The notes beneath the pieces were generated by a model. It did no database searches. It was given only the letters and a program-made list of their open reading frames with translations, and was not told the DNA's origin. A stretch of 64,000 nucleotides of DNA from Bacteroidota bacterium (lineage in GTDB: Bacteria; Bacteroidota; Bacteroidia; B-17B0; Aurantibacillaceae): the NCBI GenBank assembly GCA_030681615.1, contig JAUXSA010000073.1, forward strand, positions 18,272-82,271. The letters run 5' to 3'. The translations under genes and the position numbers were made by a program. Shown here piece after piece: positions 43,472-53,378 of this stretch. The stretch's first letter is position 1; each line of letters starts with the position of its first letter.

Positions 43472-44665
43472 TTGAAGCCAATTCTCGAAATAAAGGAAAT
43501 TAGTAAAAAATTCCAGATCCAAAGTAATACTGAGCCTTATTTAAGCTTAAGAGAAAATTTATTCTCATTTTTAAGACCAGGTTCAAAAAAAGAAGAATTC
43601 TGGGCGCTACAAAATATTAATTTTAATGTGGAGCAAGGTGATACTGTAGGAATAATTGGCAAAAATGGTGCCGGCAAATCTACCCTGCTAAAAATACTTT
43701 CAAAGATCACTCCACCTACTTCCGGAAAAATTATTTGTCGCGGACGCATCGCCAGTTTATTGGAAGTTGGGACAGGATTTCATCCAGAACTCAGTGGCCG
43801 AGAAAATATTTTCATGAACGGCTCTATTTTAGGAATGCGCCGTGCAGAAATATTAAAGAATTTTGATGCCATTGTTGATTTTTCGGGAGTGGAAAAATTT
43901 TTAGACACCCCTTTAAAACATTATAGTAGTGGAATGCAATTACGTCTTGCTTTTGCCGTTGCTGCTTTTTTAGAAAACGAGATCTTGATCATTGATGAAG
44001 TTCTGGCTGTTGGTGATGCCGAATTCCAAAAAAAATGTATGGGCAAAATGAATGAAGTTAGTAAAAGCGGAAGAACCATTTTATTTGTAAGTCATAATAT
44101 GAGCGCCATTGCGCAGCTATGCACGAAATCTGTGCTTTTAATTGATGGAAAAGTGAAGCAAACAGGAAAAACGGAAGAGATAATCAGTGCATATGTAAAT
44201 TTAACCAGCAGTAATAGTGAAGGTTTATTTCATCCTCAAAACCGATTTGGCGCTGGGAATGTTAAGGTTACCAACCTGGTTTTAAATAAAAGAGAGCTGC
44301 TTTCGGGTGAAAAAATGATACTCGAGTTTTCCTTATCTCAAAAGGTATCAATTAGTTCCGTATACCTTGATTTTAGGATCGATAACCACTTTGGCGAAAA
44401 ATGTTTTTGGGTTAGCGACAAGTTATGGCAAAAACCCGATACAAAAGAAAAGATAGATAAGATCACTTACGAAATTCCAAGACTAAATTTAAATGTTGGT
44501 TTATTTAATATAACCTATTGCCTGTTTATTAATAATGAGGTAGAAGACATGGTAGATAATTGTTTGGTATTTGATGTACTTGAAAATAATTTTTATCCAA
44601 ACTGGAAATTTCCACCAAAAGAACAGGCAAACGTTTTAGCCGAATTTACAACACGTTATGAGTAA
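43472..44665 (+). CDS. Wzt-type polysaccharide ABC transporter, ATP-binding protein
   Basis: 397 residues. The ATPase domain has Walker A GIIGKNGAGKSTLLK (~62-72), the signature HYSSGMQLRLAFAVA and Walker B ILIIDEVLAVGD. From ~250 a separate beta-sandwich domain follows (TNLVLNKRELLSGEKMILEF ... FDVLENNFYPNW), as in Wzt proteins that recognise the finished O-polysaccharide. It should power export of the glycan through a Wzm-type permease, yet no permease gene is visible in this window. The start is TTG (MKPILEIKEISKKF). It is first in a tight cluster, with an 8-bp overlap to the next gene. Confidence 0.92.
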   Translation: MKPILEIKEISKKFQIQSNTEPYLSLRENLFSFLRPGSKKEEFWALQNINFNVEQGDTVGIIGKNGAGKSTLLKILSKITPPTSGKIICRGRIASLLEVGTGFHPELSGRENIFMNGSILGMRRAEILKNFDAIVDFSGVEKFLDTPLKHYSSGMQLRLAFAVAAFLENEILIIDEVLAVGDAEFQKKCMGKMNEVSKSGRTILFVSHNMSAIAQLCTKSVLLIDGKVKQTGKTEEIISAYVNLTSSNSEGLFHPQNRFGAGNVKVTNLVLNKRELLSGEKMILEFSLSQKVSISSVYLDFRIDNHFGEKCFWVSDKLWQKPDTKEKIDKITYEIPRLNLNVGLFNITYCLFINNEVEDMVDNCLVFDVLENNFYPNWKFPPKEQANVLAEFTTRYE

Positions 44666-45374
44666 ATTATCAAAATATATGGATCTGAAACTGACAAATT
44701 TTTTTGAGAGAGGTTTCAGAAAAAATAAAGACCAGATCTTACAAAAGACCATTTCGGCTTCTTCATATGATTATTTAATGAATAACCTTAGCGGCAACGT
44801 TGTTGTGCCGTATAACACCTGGAGCATATCGCCGCAAGGTATGATGGTGATCATTAATCACATATTGATCAATGATGTAAAAACGATCGTTGAGTTTGGC
44901 ACAGGTATAAGTACGGTTTTCTTAAATAATTTATCCATTAAAAATAATCTTAACTTAAAAATAATTTCGATAGACCATGATGCTGAATGGCAAAAGGTAA
45001 TAAAAGAAAAATATGGCGCTACTAATGTAGAATACATTCACTGCCCCATGACCACAAAATTGAAATTTAAAAAAGAAGATTTTTTTTGGTATGATCTTGA
45101 AGTATTAAAAACAATTGACAAACAAAAAATAGATTTTATCATAGTTGACGGCCCGGTTGGCGCTAATAGTTTATACGAAAGAGCTGGTGCTTTCGAATTT
45201 TTAAAAGATGAGCTTCATCGAAATAATTTTAGTTGCTTTTTTGATGACACAGGAGATAGGCCATTAAAAGAAATAATGCTGCATTATTATCCAAATGCTA
45301 AGTTTTATCCAACATTTTCAATTGCCGGTTTGGGTAACAAATATGAATCCGAGCCTGTTATTTTTACGAAATAA
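44658..45374 (+). CDS. Class I SAM-dependent methyltransferase-like protein
   Basis: 238 residues. The SAM-binding motif I is VEFGTGISTVFLNN, followed by acidic motif II IISIDHDAEWQ and the later strand DFIIVDGPVG. This resembles Rossmann-fold methyltransferases found in surface-glycan clusters. Its position between the ABC ATPase and asnB suggests it modifies the glycan. The acceptor is unknown. Confidence 0.78.
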   Translation: MSKLSKYMDLKLTNFFERGFRKNKDQILQKTISASSYDYLMNNLSGNVVVPYNTWSISPQGMMVIINHILINDVKTIVEFGTGISTVFLNNLSIKNNLNLKIISIDHDAEWQKVIKEKYGATNVEYIHCPMTTKLKFKKEDFFWYDLEVLKTIDKQKIDFIIVDGPVGANSLYERAGAFEFLKDELHRNNFSCFFDDTGDRPLKEIMLHYYPNAKFYPTFSIAGLGNKYESEPVIFTK

Positions 45375-45376
45375 AC

Positions 45377-47200
45377 ATGTGTGGAATTTTAGGATATACC
45401 GGTCATTTTGAAAAAGAGCAACTCAACAAGGGGCTTGAAAAAATAGCCCACCGTGGACCTGACGGACAAGGCGTTTTTTTTCATAATAGAACTGCTCTTG
45501 GCCATAGACGCTTATCCATTATAGATCTTTCTGATAACGCAAAACAACCTTTTGAGGTGTTGGACAGATTTGTTATTACATTTAACGGAGAAATTTACAA
45601 TTACATTGAATTAAAAAAAGAACTCGAAAAAGAAGGTTTTATTTTTAAAAGTCAAAGCGATACGGAGGTTTTAATATATGCATATGTAAAATGGGGGAAA
45701 GATTTTGTAAATAAATTAAATGGCATGTGGGCCTTTGCTATTTATGATAAAAGTGATGGCTCACTTTTCTTATCGCGCGACAGACTGGGTAAAAAACCAC
45801 TTTTCTATTCACTCTCAAAAAAAGGTTTTATATTTTCCTCTGAAATGAAAGGTATTTATCCCTTCCTCGAAAATATAACTATTAATTATACAACAGCAAA
45901 AATGGCTTTAGGCAATAGTTTTGGCTATGAAAGCACCGAACATTGCCTTATAAATAACATTTTACGTTTTCCGGCAGCAACAAATGCCTTCTACTCAAAC
46001 AAGGAGTTAAAATTTGAAAAGTTCTGGGATCCTGAAAAAATACAAATTCAGGTACCTGAAAATTATGACAAACAAAAAGAAATTTTCAGAGAGCTTTTTT
46101 TGAATGCCTGTAAAATACGCATGAGAAGCGATGTTGCTATTGGTACCGCCTTAAGCGGAGGGCTGGATTCTAGTGCTGTTATCTGCGCTATGGCTTTCTT
46201 GAGTAAAAAAAACGATAAAGTTTCACACACACAAAAAGACTGGCAACACGCATTTGTTGCTTCTTTTCCTGGCACAGCACTAGACGAAACAAAATACGCC
46301 AAAACTGTTACCGATCATTTAAATATTAATGCGCACTTTTTAAATATCGACCCTACAAAAGATCTCGATTCTATTTTTTATAAAACATATTTATTTGAAG
46401 AATTATTTTACGCACCGGTTACACCTTTCGTTCAGTTATATGAAAATATTAAAAGAAATAATGTAACCGTAAGTATTGATGGTCATGGGGCAGATGAGCT
46501 TTTCGCCGGGTATTCTTTTGATATGGACTCAGCCCTGATAGATAGCCTTCCGAATCCTTCCAAATTTAAAAAAGTGTTAGAGGCAATAAATAATTCTGCA
46601 GGAAAACCGGTGCAAGAAGGCTATAACAATAAACTTAAATATGCCCTCTTAAACAGGTATCGTTTTTTAAGAAGGTTCTCACATCACCTTAATCTTGTTT
46701 CAAAAAAAGAAAATTTCGATTATTTAAACTCTACGTTATTTCAGTCGGCGTTTAAAACTATTTTGCCAACGTTGCTGCGAAATTATGATCGTTATTCGAT
46801 GATGAATGGTGTTGAAATAAGGATGCCATTTTTGGATCACAGGTTGGTCGAATTTGCATTTTCAATACCATACACTTCCAAGATCAGGGATGGTTTTAGT
46901 AAAGCCATAGTGCGTGATGCATTAGCAGATATCATGCCTAAAAGTATTGCTTATAGAAAAGATAAGATCGGTTTTAACTCTCCTATAAATACCTGGATGA
47001 ATGTCGAATTAAAAACATGGATCGGCGACCTTATACATTCAACTGAATTTAATAATAGCACACTCATTAATAAAAAAGAAGTGTTTGAATCTGTAAACGC
47101 AACTATAAATAAAGATAGAATAGATTTTTTTGAAGGAACAAAAGTATTTGAACAAATAATACCCGTTATATGGGAAAAATCATTGCGCTATGCCAGTTAA
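45377..47200 (+). CDS. asnB: Asparagine synthase (glutamine-hydrolysing) family protein
   Basis: 607 residues. The N-terminal class II glutaminase starts MCGILGY with nucleophile Cys2 and includes AHRGPDGQG and TFNGEIYNYIEL. The synthetase half has the PP-loop SGGLDSS at residues 260-266 and GHGADELFAGY. The family amidates Asp with Gln-derived ammonia. Within polysaccharide clusters, members are thought to amidate uronic acids on the glycan instead, and that is my preferred reading because of the neighbours; free asparagine synthesis remains possible. Confidence 0.92.
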   Translation: MCGILGYTGHFEKEQLNKGLEKIAHRGPDGQGVFFHNRTALGHRRLSIIDLSDNAKQPFEVLDRFVITFNGEIYNYIELKKELEKEGFIFKSQSDTEVLIYAYVKWGKDFVNKLNGMWAFAIYDKSDGSLFLSRDRLGKKPLFYSLSKKGFIFSSEMKGIYPFLENITINYTTAKMALGNSFGYESTEHCLINNILRFPAATNAFYSNKELKFEKFWDPEKIQIQVPENYDKQKEIFRELFLNACKIRMRSDVAIGTALSGGLDSSAVICAMAFLSKKNDKVSHTQKDWQHAFVASFPGTALDETKYAKTVTDHLNINAHFLNIDPTKDLDSIFYKTYLFEELFYAPVTPFVQLYENIKRNNVTVSIDGHGADELFAGYSFDMDSALIDSLPNPSKFKKVLEAINNSAGKPVQEGYNNKLKYALLNRYRFLRRFSHHLNLVSKKENFDYLNSTLFQSAFKTILPTLLRNYDRYSMMNGVEIRMPFLDHRLVEFAFSIPYTSKIRDGFSKAIVRDALADIMPKSIAYRKDKIGFNSPINTWMNVELKTWIGDLIHSTEFNNSTLINKKEVFESVNATINKDRIDFFEGTKVFEQIIPVIWEKSLRYAS

Positions 47201-48083
47201 AGATGATCTTGCACCGGTAGTGTTATTTATTTACAACCGGCCAAAACATACTAAACAAACTTTAGAAAGTTTAAAAAAAAATAAACTGTCGGCAGAGACT
47301 ATTTTGTATGTTTTTGCGGATGGACAAAAAGCAACAGCAACTATTGAAGATAAAAAAAACATTAAAGAAACCCGGGAACTTATTAAAACACTTACAGGAT
47401 TTAAACAAATTGTGCTGACTGAAAAGGAAAAAAATGATGGTCTTGCCAACTCAATAATATTAGGTGTAACGGATATCATTAATAAACACGATAAAGTTAT
47501 TGTTTTGGAAGATGACCTGGTTGTATCTCCTTTCTTTTTAGACTTTATGAATGAAGGATTGAACATCTATAGATCGACAGCAAACATATATTCGATCAAT
47601 GGTTTTATGTTTCCGGTAAAGCATAAAAAAAATGAAGTTGTTCTTCTTCCTTACACTTCTACATGGGGTTGGGCAACCTGGAAAGATAAATGGAAAATAT
47701 TTGATCCCGAGATGAAAGGAAAGGAAGCGCTTTTAAGTAATAAAAAACTTGCATCAGAATTTAATCTTGGAAGCAATAACTATATCCAAATGTTAAAATT
47801 TAAAAATAATTCATGGGGGATTAAATGGTATTATAGTGTTTTCATGAAAAAAGGACTTAATATATTTCCAACACGTTCGTTGGTTACAAATATTGGTTTT
47901 GATGGTAGTGGCACAAACTGTGAAGATAACTCGCCCATAAACGCCAGCTTATCTGAAAATAAAATTGAAGTGAAATATATTGAAAGTATTGATCCGTATT
48001 TTTATAAAAATTACGTAAATTACTTCCATCAAAACAAAACCAGGTCTTTAATAAAAAAAACAATAAATTATTTTAAAAAATAA
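47190..48083 (+). CDS. Glycosyltransferase, GT-A fold (GT2/GNT-I-like)
   Basis: 297 residues. It opens with APVVLFIYNRPKHTKQTLES, the first strand of a GT-A nucleotide-binding domain, and has the metal-binding acidic cluster VIVLEDDLVVSPFF. The segment TSTWGWATWKDKW is typical of the bacterial branch related to GNT-I-like transferases. It overlaps asnB by 11 bp. Sugar donor and linkage are unknown. Confidence 0.82.
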   Translation: MPVKDDLAPVVLFIYNRPKHTKQTLESLKKNKLSAETILYVFADGQKATATIEDKKNIKETRELIKTLTGFKQIVLTEKEKNDGLANSIILGVTDIINKHDKVIVLEDDLVVSPFFLDFMNEGLNIYRSTANIYSINGFMFPVKHKKNEVVLLPYTSTWGWATWKDKWKIFDPEMKGKEALLSNKKLASEFNLGSNNYIQMLKFKNNSWGIKWYYSVFMKKGLNIFPTRSLVTNIGFDGSGTNCEDNSPINASLSENKIEVKYIESIDPYFYKNYVNYFHQNKTRSLIKKTINYFKK

Positions 48084-48103
48084 ATAGGTTTATTCCCGGC
48101 AAA

Positions 48104-48712
48104 ATGTTTAAAAATGCATTTTATACTTTTATGTTATTTCTTGATAAAAAGATCGGGGCAGCTAAAATTTATTCAGGATTAAAACAAGTGTCAATTGGCA
48201 AAGACTCACAATTATATCCTGAGTGCAAAATTTGTAATTTAAAGGGCGACCCTAAAAATATTATAATAGGAAATAATACACACATTCGTGGCGAACTAAT
48301 GACGATGAATTACGGTGGTAAAATTGAAATTGGTAATAATTCATATGTTGGTGAAGGTAGTAGGATCTGGTCAGGAGAATCAATAAAAATTGGTTCCAAC
48401 GTTCTGATTTCGCATAATGTAAATATTTTTGATACTGATACGCACGAAATAGATCCAATTGAACGATCAAAAGGGTACCAAAATTTATTAAAGGCCGGAC
48501 AGCCAATAAATAAGGGCTCTATTAAAACATCATCTATAGTTATTGAAGATGACGTTTGGGTAAGTTTTAATGTGATCATTTTAAAGGGTGTAAAAATAGG
48601 TCGTGGTGCAGTAATTGGGGCTGGAAGTATTATTACTACTGACATTCCTGAGTTTTCTCTTGTAACAGGAACTCCCGGGAAAGTAGTAAAAAAATTAAAT
48701 TCAAACACATGA
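48104..48712 (+). CDS. Hexapeptide-repeat acyltransferase (WbbJ/LacA-like)
   Basis: 202 residues with a left-handed beta-helix made of isoleucine/valine hexapeptide repeats (IIIGNNTHIRG, IEIGNNSYVGEGSRI, IKIGSNVLISHNVNI and later IVIEDDVWVSFNVIILKGVKIGRGAVIGAGS, in parts). The catalytic His is in FDTDTHEID. It ends VTGTPGKVVKKL, as in O-acetyltransferases. It likely O-acetylates a sugar of the glycan using acetyl-CoA. Confidence 0.9.
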   Translation: MFKNAFYTFMLFLDKKIGAAKIYSGLKQVSIGKDSQLYPECKICNLKGDPKNIIIGNNTHIRGELMTMNYGGKIEIGNNSYVGEGSRIWSGESIKIGSNVLISHNVNIFDTDTHEIDPIERSKGYQNLLKAGQPINKGSIKTSSIVIEDDVWVSFNVIILKGVKIGRGAVIGAGSIITTDIPEFSLVTGTPGKVVKKLNSNT

Positions 48713-49602
48713 AGATCTTAAAAAATATTCTTTCCATTCTTAATAATCACAATATTCTAAAGAAAGAATTAGAGGAATTAAAAATACTTACCGGTAAACA
48801 GCTTACTTCTTCATTATCAAATGTTGATTCATTAAAGAAAGCTGAGTTTAAAGTCTTCTCACAGTGGGGCGATGACGGCATCATTCAATACATCATAAAT
48901 AAAATTCAAATTTCAAACGATTTTTTTGTGGAGTTTGGTGTTGAAAATTATACTGAAGCAAATACACGTTTCCTCTTAGTTAATAACAACTGGAGCGGGC
49001 TTGTAATGGATGGTTCTGGATCCAATATTGAACAAATTAAAAAAGATAGTGTTTACTGGCAGCACGAACTAAATGCCAAACATGCCTTTATAACAGCAGA
49101 GAACATAAATGAGATATTGAACACCGAGAATGTTCCGGATAAAATTGGATTGTTGCATATTGATATTGATGGCAATGACTATTGGATCTGGAAAAATATA
49201 AACAGAGTAAAGGCCGATATTGTGATCGTTGAATACAATAGTCTTTTTGGGCCTGAAAGAGCAATTACTATTCCTTATAAAAAAGATTTTTTTCGTACAA
49301 CAGCTCATTTTTCTAATTTGTATTACGGTTGTTCTATTTCATCTTTATGCGATCTTGCTAAAGAGAAAGGTTATTCATTTGTTGGCTGCAATTCGGCCGG
49401 AAATAATGCTTACTTTATTTTAAATGAAAAGCTCGGTAACATTAAAGCCCTTACTCCGGCTGAAGGTTATGTAAGGTCAAAATTTAAAGAGTCGCGGGAT
49501 GAAAATGGAATGCTAACATTCATTTCCGGGAAACCTAGAGAAAACAAAATAAAAGACCTTGAAGTGTTTAACACCCGAACTAACCAATTAGAGAGAATTT
49601 AA
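48709..49602 (+). CDS. FkbM-related methyltransferase-like protein, function uncertain
   Basis: 297 residues. After a short coiled-coil-like start, FSQWGDDGIIQYI and FFVEFGVENYTEANTRFLL resemble a diverged SAM-binding motif I (EFG in place of DxGxxxG), followed by GLLHIDIDGNDYWIWKNI, reminiscent of the FkbM IDxEG motif. Proteins like this appear in glycan clusters but have no proven activity. The glycine-rich loop is weak, so SAM binding is doubtful. It overlaps the acyltransferase by 4 bp (ATGA). Confidence 0.6.
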   Translation: MKILKNILSILNNHNILKKELEELKILTGKQLTSSLSNVDSLKKAEFKVFSQWGDDGIIQYIINKIQISNDFFVEFGVENYTEANTRFLLVNNNWSGLVMDGSGSNIEQIKKDSVYWQHELNAKHAFITAENINEILNTENVPDKIGLLHIDIDGNDYWIWKNINRVKADIVIVEYNSLFGPERAITIPYKKDFFRTTAHFSNLYYGCSISSLCDLAKEKGYSFVGCNSAGNNAYFILNEKLGNIKALTPAEGYVRSKFKESRDENGMLTFISGKPRENKIKDLEVFNTRTNQLERI

Positions 49603-49603
49603 T

Positions 49604-50494
49604 ATGACGGTTCTGATTATAGGTGCATCAGGATTTATTGGAAATGCTTGTTTCAATTATTTTTCAAAAAAAAACGAAACCGTTGGTATTGATCGCATAA
49701 ACACTTCATCGAATACAATTATTATTGATAACGATCTTAAAATTATCCCAAACCTGATTGCCAAAAAATTTGATGTTATTGTTAATTGTGCCGGTTCATC
49801 AAACATTCAGGATAGTTTTATAAATACAAATAATGATCTTAAACTGAATGTTACTTTTGTGAAAGATCTGTTAGAGCTTGTAAGAACATCTTCGCCTGCT
49901 ACAAAGGTCATTAATCTGTCAAGCGCAGCTGTTTATGGTAACCCTAAAAATTTACCTATTAAAGAAACCGACCCCTGCGGTCCGCTTTCCCCTTATGGTT
50001 TGCATAAGCAGCAGAGTGAAGAGGTTATGAAAGAGCATCACCTGCGGTTTAATTTAAATACATTATCCGTTCGCATATTTTCTGCCTACGGGCCAGGATT
50101 AAAAAGACAGTTCTTTCACGATCTGTACTACAAATTTAATTCTGGCAATAACACTGTAGATCTTTATGGCACAGGTAATGAATCGCGCGATTTTGTTTTT
50201 ATCTCCGACATTGTAGAGGCCTTAGATATTTTAATTAATAAGGGTTCTTTTACAGGTGAAATATATAATATTGCTAGCGGCAAAGAATCATTCATTAATG
50301 CTACCGCGCAACTGTTTTCTAAAATTACTGGTTATACCGGAACCTTGATTTTTACAGATGAGCATATAGAAGGCTATCCAATTAATTGGCGAGCGGATAT
50401 CAGCAAGTTGAATGCAATGGGCTTTTCTCCAAAAATTGAATTGGAAGAGGGCTTAAAACTGTATTATAGCTGGCTTAAAAAAGAAAAAATATAA
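49604..50494 (+). CDS. NAD-dependent epimerase/dehydratase
   Basis: 296 residues, extended SDR fold. The cofactor loop is GASGFIG (residues 7-13); the catalytic Ser region is INLSSAAVYGNP and the Tyr-x3-Lys is YGLHK. It probably modifies a nucleotide-activated sugar (epimerisation, reduction or dehydration) feeding the cluster. The precise substrate cannot be inferred. Packed 1 bp from both neighbours. Confidence 0.88.
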   Translation: MTVLIIGASGFIGNACFNYFSKKNETVGIDRINTSSNTIIIDNDLKIIPNLIAKKFDVIVNCAGSSNIQDSFINTNNDLKLNVTFVKDLLELVRTSSPATKVINLSSAAVYGNPKNLPIKETDPCGPLSPYGLHKQQSEEVMKEHHLRFNLNTLSVRIFSAYGPGLKRQFFHDLYYKFNSGNNTVDLYGTGNESRDFVFISDIVEALDILINKGSFTGEIYNIASGKESFINATAQLFSKITGYTGTLIFTDEHIEGYPINWRADISKLNAMGFSPKIELEEGLKLYYSWLKKEKI

Positions 50495-51604
50495 ATGAGA
50501 ATAGGAATAATTCTTACAGGAGATTACAGTTGGGCCGGCGGCGTTTATTATTCGCTTAATATTATTAAACTGCTTCATGAGATCTCTTTAACTAAAAAAT
50601 TAACCATTGTTGTTATAGTAAATTCTGGCACACCCACCGAACTGATAAATGAATTGCCGAAAAAGAACATTGAACTTACTTACCTTGATAAAAAGTCATT
50701 TTTTTATAAACTATATCATAAAATAAAAGGAGATAGATTTGTTGCAGACATTAATACCTTAAAACTTGATGTGCTCTACCCTTTGATATCTTATGACACA
50801 CTACATCCTAAACTAAACTGCAAGCCTTTTTATTGGATGTATGACTTTCAGCATAAATTTTTACCCGACCTTTTTTCTTCTGGAGAAATTAAAAGTAGAG
50901 ACCAGGTTTTTGAAGATATAGCCGTAAATGTCAGGGATATTGTTTTTTCGAGTTATGATTCAATGACCCATTTTGAAAAATTTTTTCCAACCAGTAAGGC
51001 TAACAAACACGTTTATAATTTTATTTCGTTGATCAAAAATGAAGATAAGGGCGTTACAAATAAAATAGTTAATATATCAACAGGTTATTTTATTGTTTGC
51101 AACCAATTTTGGCCACATAAAAATCATATGGCCGTTCTTAAGGCGCTTGATGCTTTAATAAATGAAAAAAAGAAAGTTCATATTGTTTTTACAGGGCGCT
51201 ATACCGATGAAAGAAACAACAAATATGTTTCTGAATTAAAAGAGTTTATTGCTGAAAAAAAATTAGAGAATTATATTACATTAACCGGGTTTATTTCACG
51301 TGAAGACCAGATAAACCTAATTAAAAATGCAAAAGCCGTGATACAACCAAGTTTTTTTGAAGGTTGGAGTACAGTAGTTGAAGATGCAAAAGCGTTAAAT
51401 AAATTTTTGATCGTTTCGGATATTAGTGTAAACAAGGAGCAACTTAAAGATCATGTGCTATTTTTTAATCCCAAAGATCATTTGCAACTTGCCGCCCATA
51501 TTAATAGGTTAGTTGAAAAAGATCAAGGCAATATCACTTTTAACTATGAAAAAAACATAGAAAAGTCAAAGGAAGATCTGGTTAAATTGTTTAATATTAA
51601 ATAA
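50495..51604 (+). CDS. Glycosyltransferase family 4 (GT-B)
   Basis: 369 residues. The N-terminal domain starts RIGIILTGDYSWAGGVYYSL. The C-terminal GT4 signature is clear: YFIVCNQFWPHKNHMAVLKA, VFTGRYTDERN, YITLTGFISREDQINLIKNA and AVIQPSFFEGWSTVVEDAKAL with the conserved E-x7-E. It transfers a sugar from an activated donor to the growing chain. Donor and acceptor are unknown. It shares one base with the following methyltransferase gene. Confidence 0.92.
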   Translation: MRIGIILTGDYSWAGGVYYSLNIIKLLHEISLTKKLTIVVIVNSGTPTELINELPKKNIELTYLDKKSFFYKLYHKIKGDRFVADINTLKLDVLYPLISYDTLHPKLNCKPFYWMYDFQHKFLPDLFSSGEIKSRDQVFEDIAVNVRDIVFSSYDSMTHFEKFFPTSKANKHVYNFISLIKNEDKGVTNKIVNISTGYFIVCNQFWPHKNHMAVLKALDALINEKKKVHIVFTGRYTDERNNKYVSELKEFIAEKKLENYITLTGFISREDQINLIKNAKAVIQPSFFEGWSTVVEDAKALNKFLIVSDISVNKEQLKDHVLFFNPKDHLQLAAHINRLVEKDQGNITFNYEKNIEKSKEDLVKLFNIK

Positions 51605-52503
51605 TGGGATTAGAGGATAAAAGTTATAAGATACACGAACAATCGTTTATAAATACTGAGGTAGAAAAGGAACTTGGTGTATATAAAAATTGGTTTGATA
51701 ATCCAACAACAGATCTTTGGCGACATAAGCGCATGCTTTCCGTATTAGATCCTTTTTTGCACGATCAAAAAGGAGCATCCTGGCTTACAATTGGGGATGG
51801 ACGTTTCGGAACTTCGGCCATATATATCAATCGCAATGGCGGAAAAGCACTTGCAACAGATATTGATACTAAGTTACTTGATGTAGCCAAACAAAATAAT
51901 ATGATCACCGATTTTGCTTATGCCAATGCGGAAAAATTGCCTTTTACCGATGAACAATTTGATTTTTCGTACTGCAAACAAGCTTACCATCATTTTCCAA
52001 GGCCAATCCTAGCGGTATACGAAATGTTAAGAGTATCCAAACACGCCGTTATTTTTACTGAGCCCAGGGATTTTATACCCATTCCAATAATTAGAAAAAT
52101 ATTACAAAAAATAAAACATGGCTTAAAAAATATTTTAAATAAAAAAATTGATCATCATGATACTGGGAACTATGAGACCATTGGTAATTATGTTTATACC
52201 ATTTCTATTCGTGAGTTTGAAAAAATAGCACTGGGACTTGGTCTTCCCTGTATTGCATATAAAGATTTTCATGATATTTATCTTAAAGGAGTGGAAAATG
52301 AATTGTTTTCTAAAGATGCCAAACTTTACAAAAAAATAGATCGTAGTATCGTTTCTAATCAGATCGAAACAAGTTTTGGACTAACAAATCCTAATACCAT
52401 CCAGGCAATTATCTTTAAAACGATCCCAGCAGCAAATATCATAAGTTCCTTAAAAAAGGATGGCTATACCTTTGTAAGTTTTTCACCAAATCCTTATATT
52501 TAA
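51604..52503 (+). CDS. Class I SAM-dependent methyltransferase
   Basis: 299 residues. The SAM motif is somewhat diverged (SWLTIGDGRFGTSAIYI) and followed by acidic motif II ALATDIDTKLLDVAKQ, ANAEKLPFTDEQFDFSYCKQAYHHFPRP and a Methyltransf_11-like C-terminal part. Likely methylates a sugar or lipid intermediate of the glycan pathway. Confidence 0.85.
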   Translation: MGLEDKSYKIHEQSFINTEVEKELGVYKNWFDNPTTDLWRHKRMLSVLDPFLHDQKGASWLTIGDGRFGTSAIYINRNGGKALATDIDTKLLDVAKQNNMITDFAYANAEKLPFTDEQFDFSYCKQAYHHFPRPILAVYEMLRVSKHAVIFTEPRDFIPIPIIRKILQKIKHGLKNILNKKIDHHDTGNYETIGNYVYTISIREFEKIALGLGLPCIAYKDFHDIYLKGVENELFSKDAKLYKKIDRSIVSNQIETSFGLTNPNTIQAIIFKTIPAANIISSLKKDGYTFVSFSPNPYI

Positions 52504-52552
52504 TTATTGACCTTATGTTGAAAACACAAAAATTTGTTTCGAAAAAAAATAA

Positions 52553-53368
52553 ATGATAATTATTTCTAACAAACCCGGACAATTAGGCAACCTAATATTT
52601 ATATATGCTAATTTTTTGGCTTATGGTATTGAAAATAATGTAATCATACGCAATCCTGCATTTTATGAATACAAGTCTTATTTTACCGGCAGCTCTTCTT
52701 TTTCAGGAAGCAGGTTGTTTTATAGGTTTTGTTATTTTATTTCAAGAGTCCTATTCAAACTTAAAATAAGAACAGGCTTTATTACAGTAATTGCATTGAA
52801 TTGGGACGAAACCATTGATCTTGAAAATGCTCCTCAATTAAAAAGCAATTTTTGCTTTGTACAAGGCTGGCTATTCCGTTCAAATAAGCTGGTTATAAAG
52901 CACAAACAAAAGATCGTTAACTTTTTTACCCCCACAACATTTTTTAAAAATAAACTAGATAGTTTTTTTACACAATTCACCAAAAATGAAACCATAATAG
53001 GTGTTCACATAAGGCATGGAGATTATAAAACTTTTGAGGACGGAAAATATTTTTATTCTATTGAAAAATATATTGAAATTATTAAGAATCTTGCTGTGTT
53101 ATTTGAAAATACAAACCCACATTTTCTTATTTGCTCAAATGAAAAAGTAAATTTACATTTTAAAAACACACAAGGCCTTAAGATCACGTACGCGCCGGGG
53201 CATGAATTGTTAGATATGTATTGTTTGGCAAATTGTAATTATATTGTAGGGCCACCCAGTACTTATAGCATGTGGGCCTCTTTTTATGGCAATGTGCCCC
53301 TTTATATTGTAAATGATACAAACAAAAAGATCGAAGTAACCGATTTTAAAATTAATCTATCTTCTTAA
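52553..53368 (+). CDS. Alpha-1,2-fucosyltransferase family protein (GT11)
   Basis: 271 residues. The GT11 hallmark H-x-R-x-G-D-Y is present as VHIRHGDY with His152. It starts MIIISNKPGQLGNLIFIYAN, matching the family's G-Q-L-G-N N-terminus, and ends with YIVGPPSTYSMWASFYG, equal to the conserved SSFSWW-like motif III. It should transfer L-fucose or a related deoxysugar from a GDP donor. No GDP-fucose synthesis genes lie in the window. A 49-bp gap precedes it, longer than most in the cluster. Confidence 0.85.
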   Translation: MIIISNKPGQLGNLIFIYANFLAYGIENNVIIRNPAFYEYKSYFTGSSSFSGSRLFYRFCYFISRVLFKLKIRTGFITVIALNWDETIDLENAPQLKSNFCFVQGWLFRSNKLVIKHKQKIVNFFTPTTFFKNKLDSFFTQFTKNETIIGVHIRHGDYKTFEDGKYFYSIEKYIEIIKNLAVLFENTNPHFLICSNEKVNLHFKNTQGLKITYAPGHELLDMYCLANCNYIVGPPSTYSMWASFYGNVPLYIVNDTNKKIEVTDFKINLSS

Positions 53369-53378
53369 ATAAAAAAAT

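Noticed and set aside
48261..48708. Two minus-strand open frames under the acyltransferase
   Set aside because: Both are antisense to well-conserved hexapeptide repeats and have no own signals.
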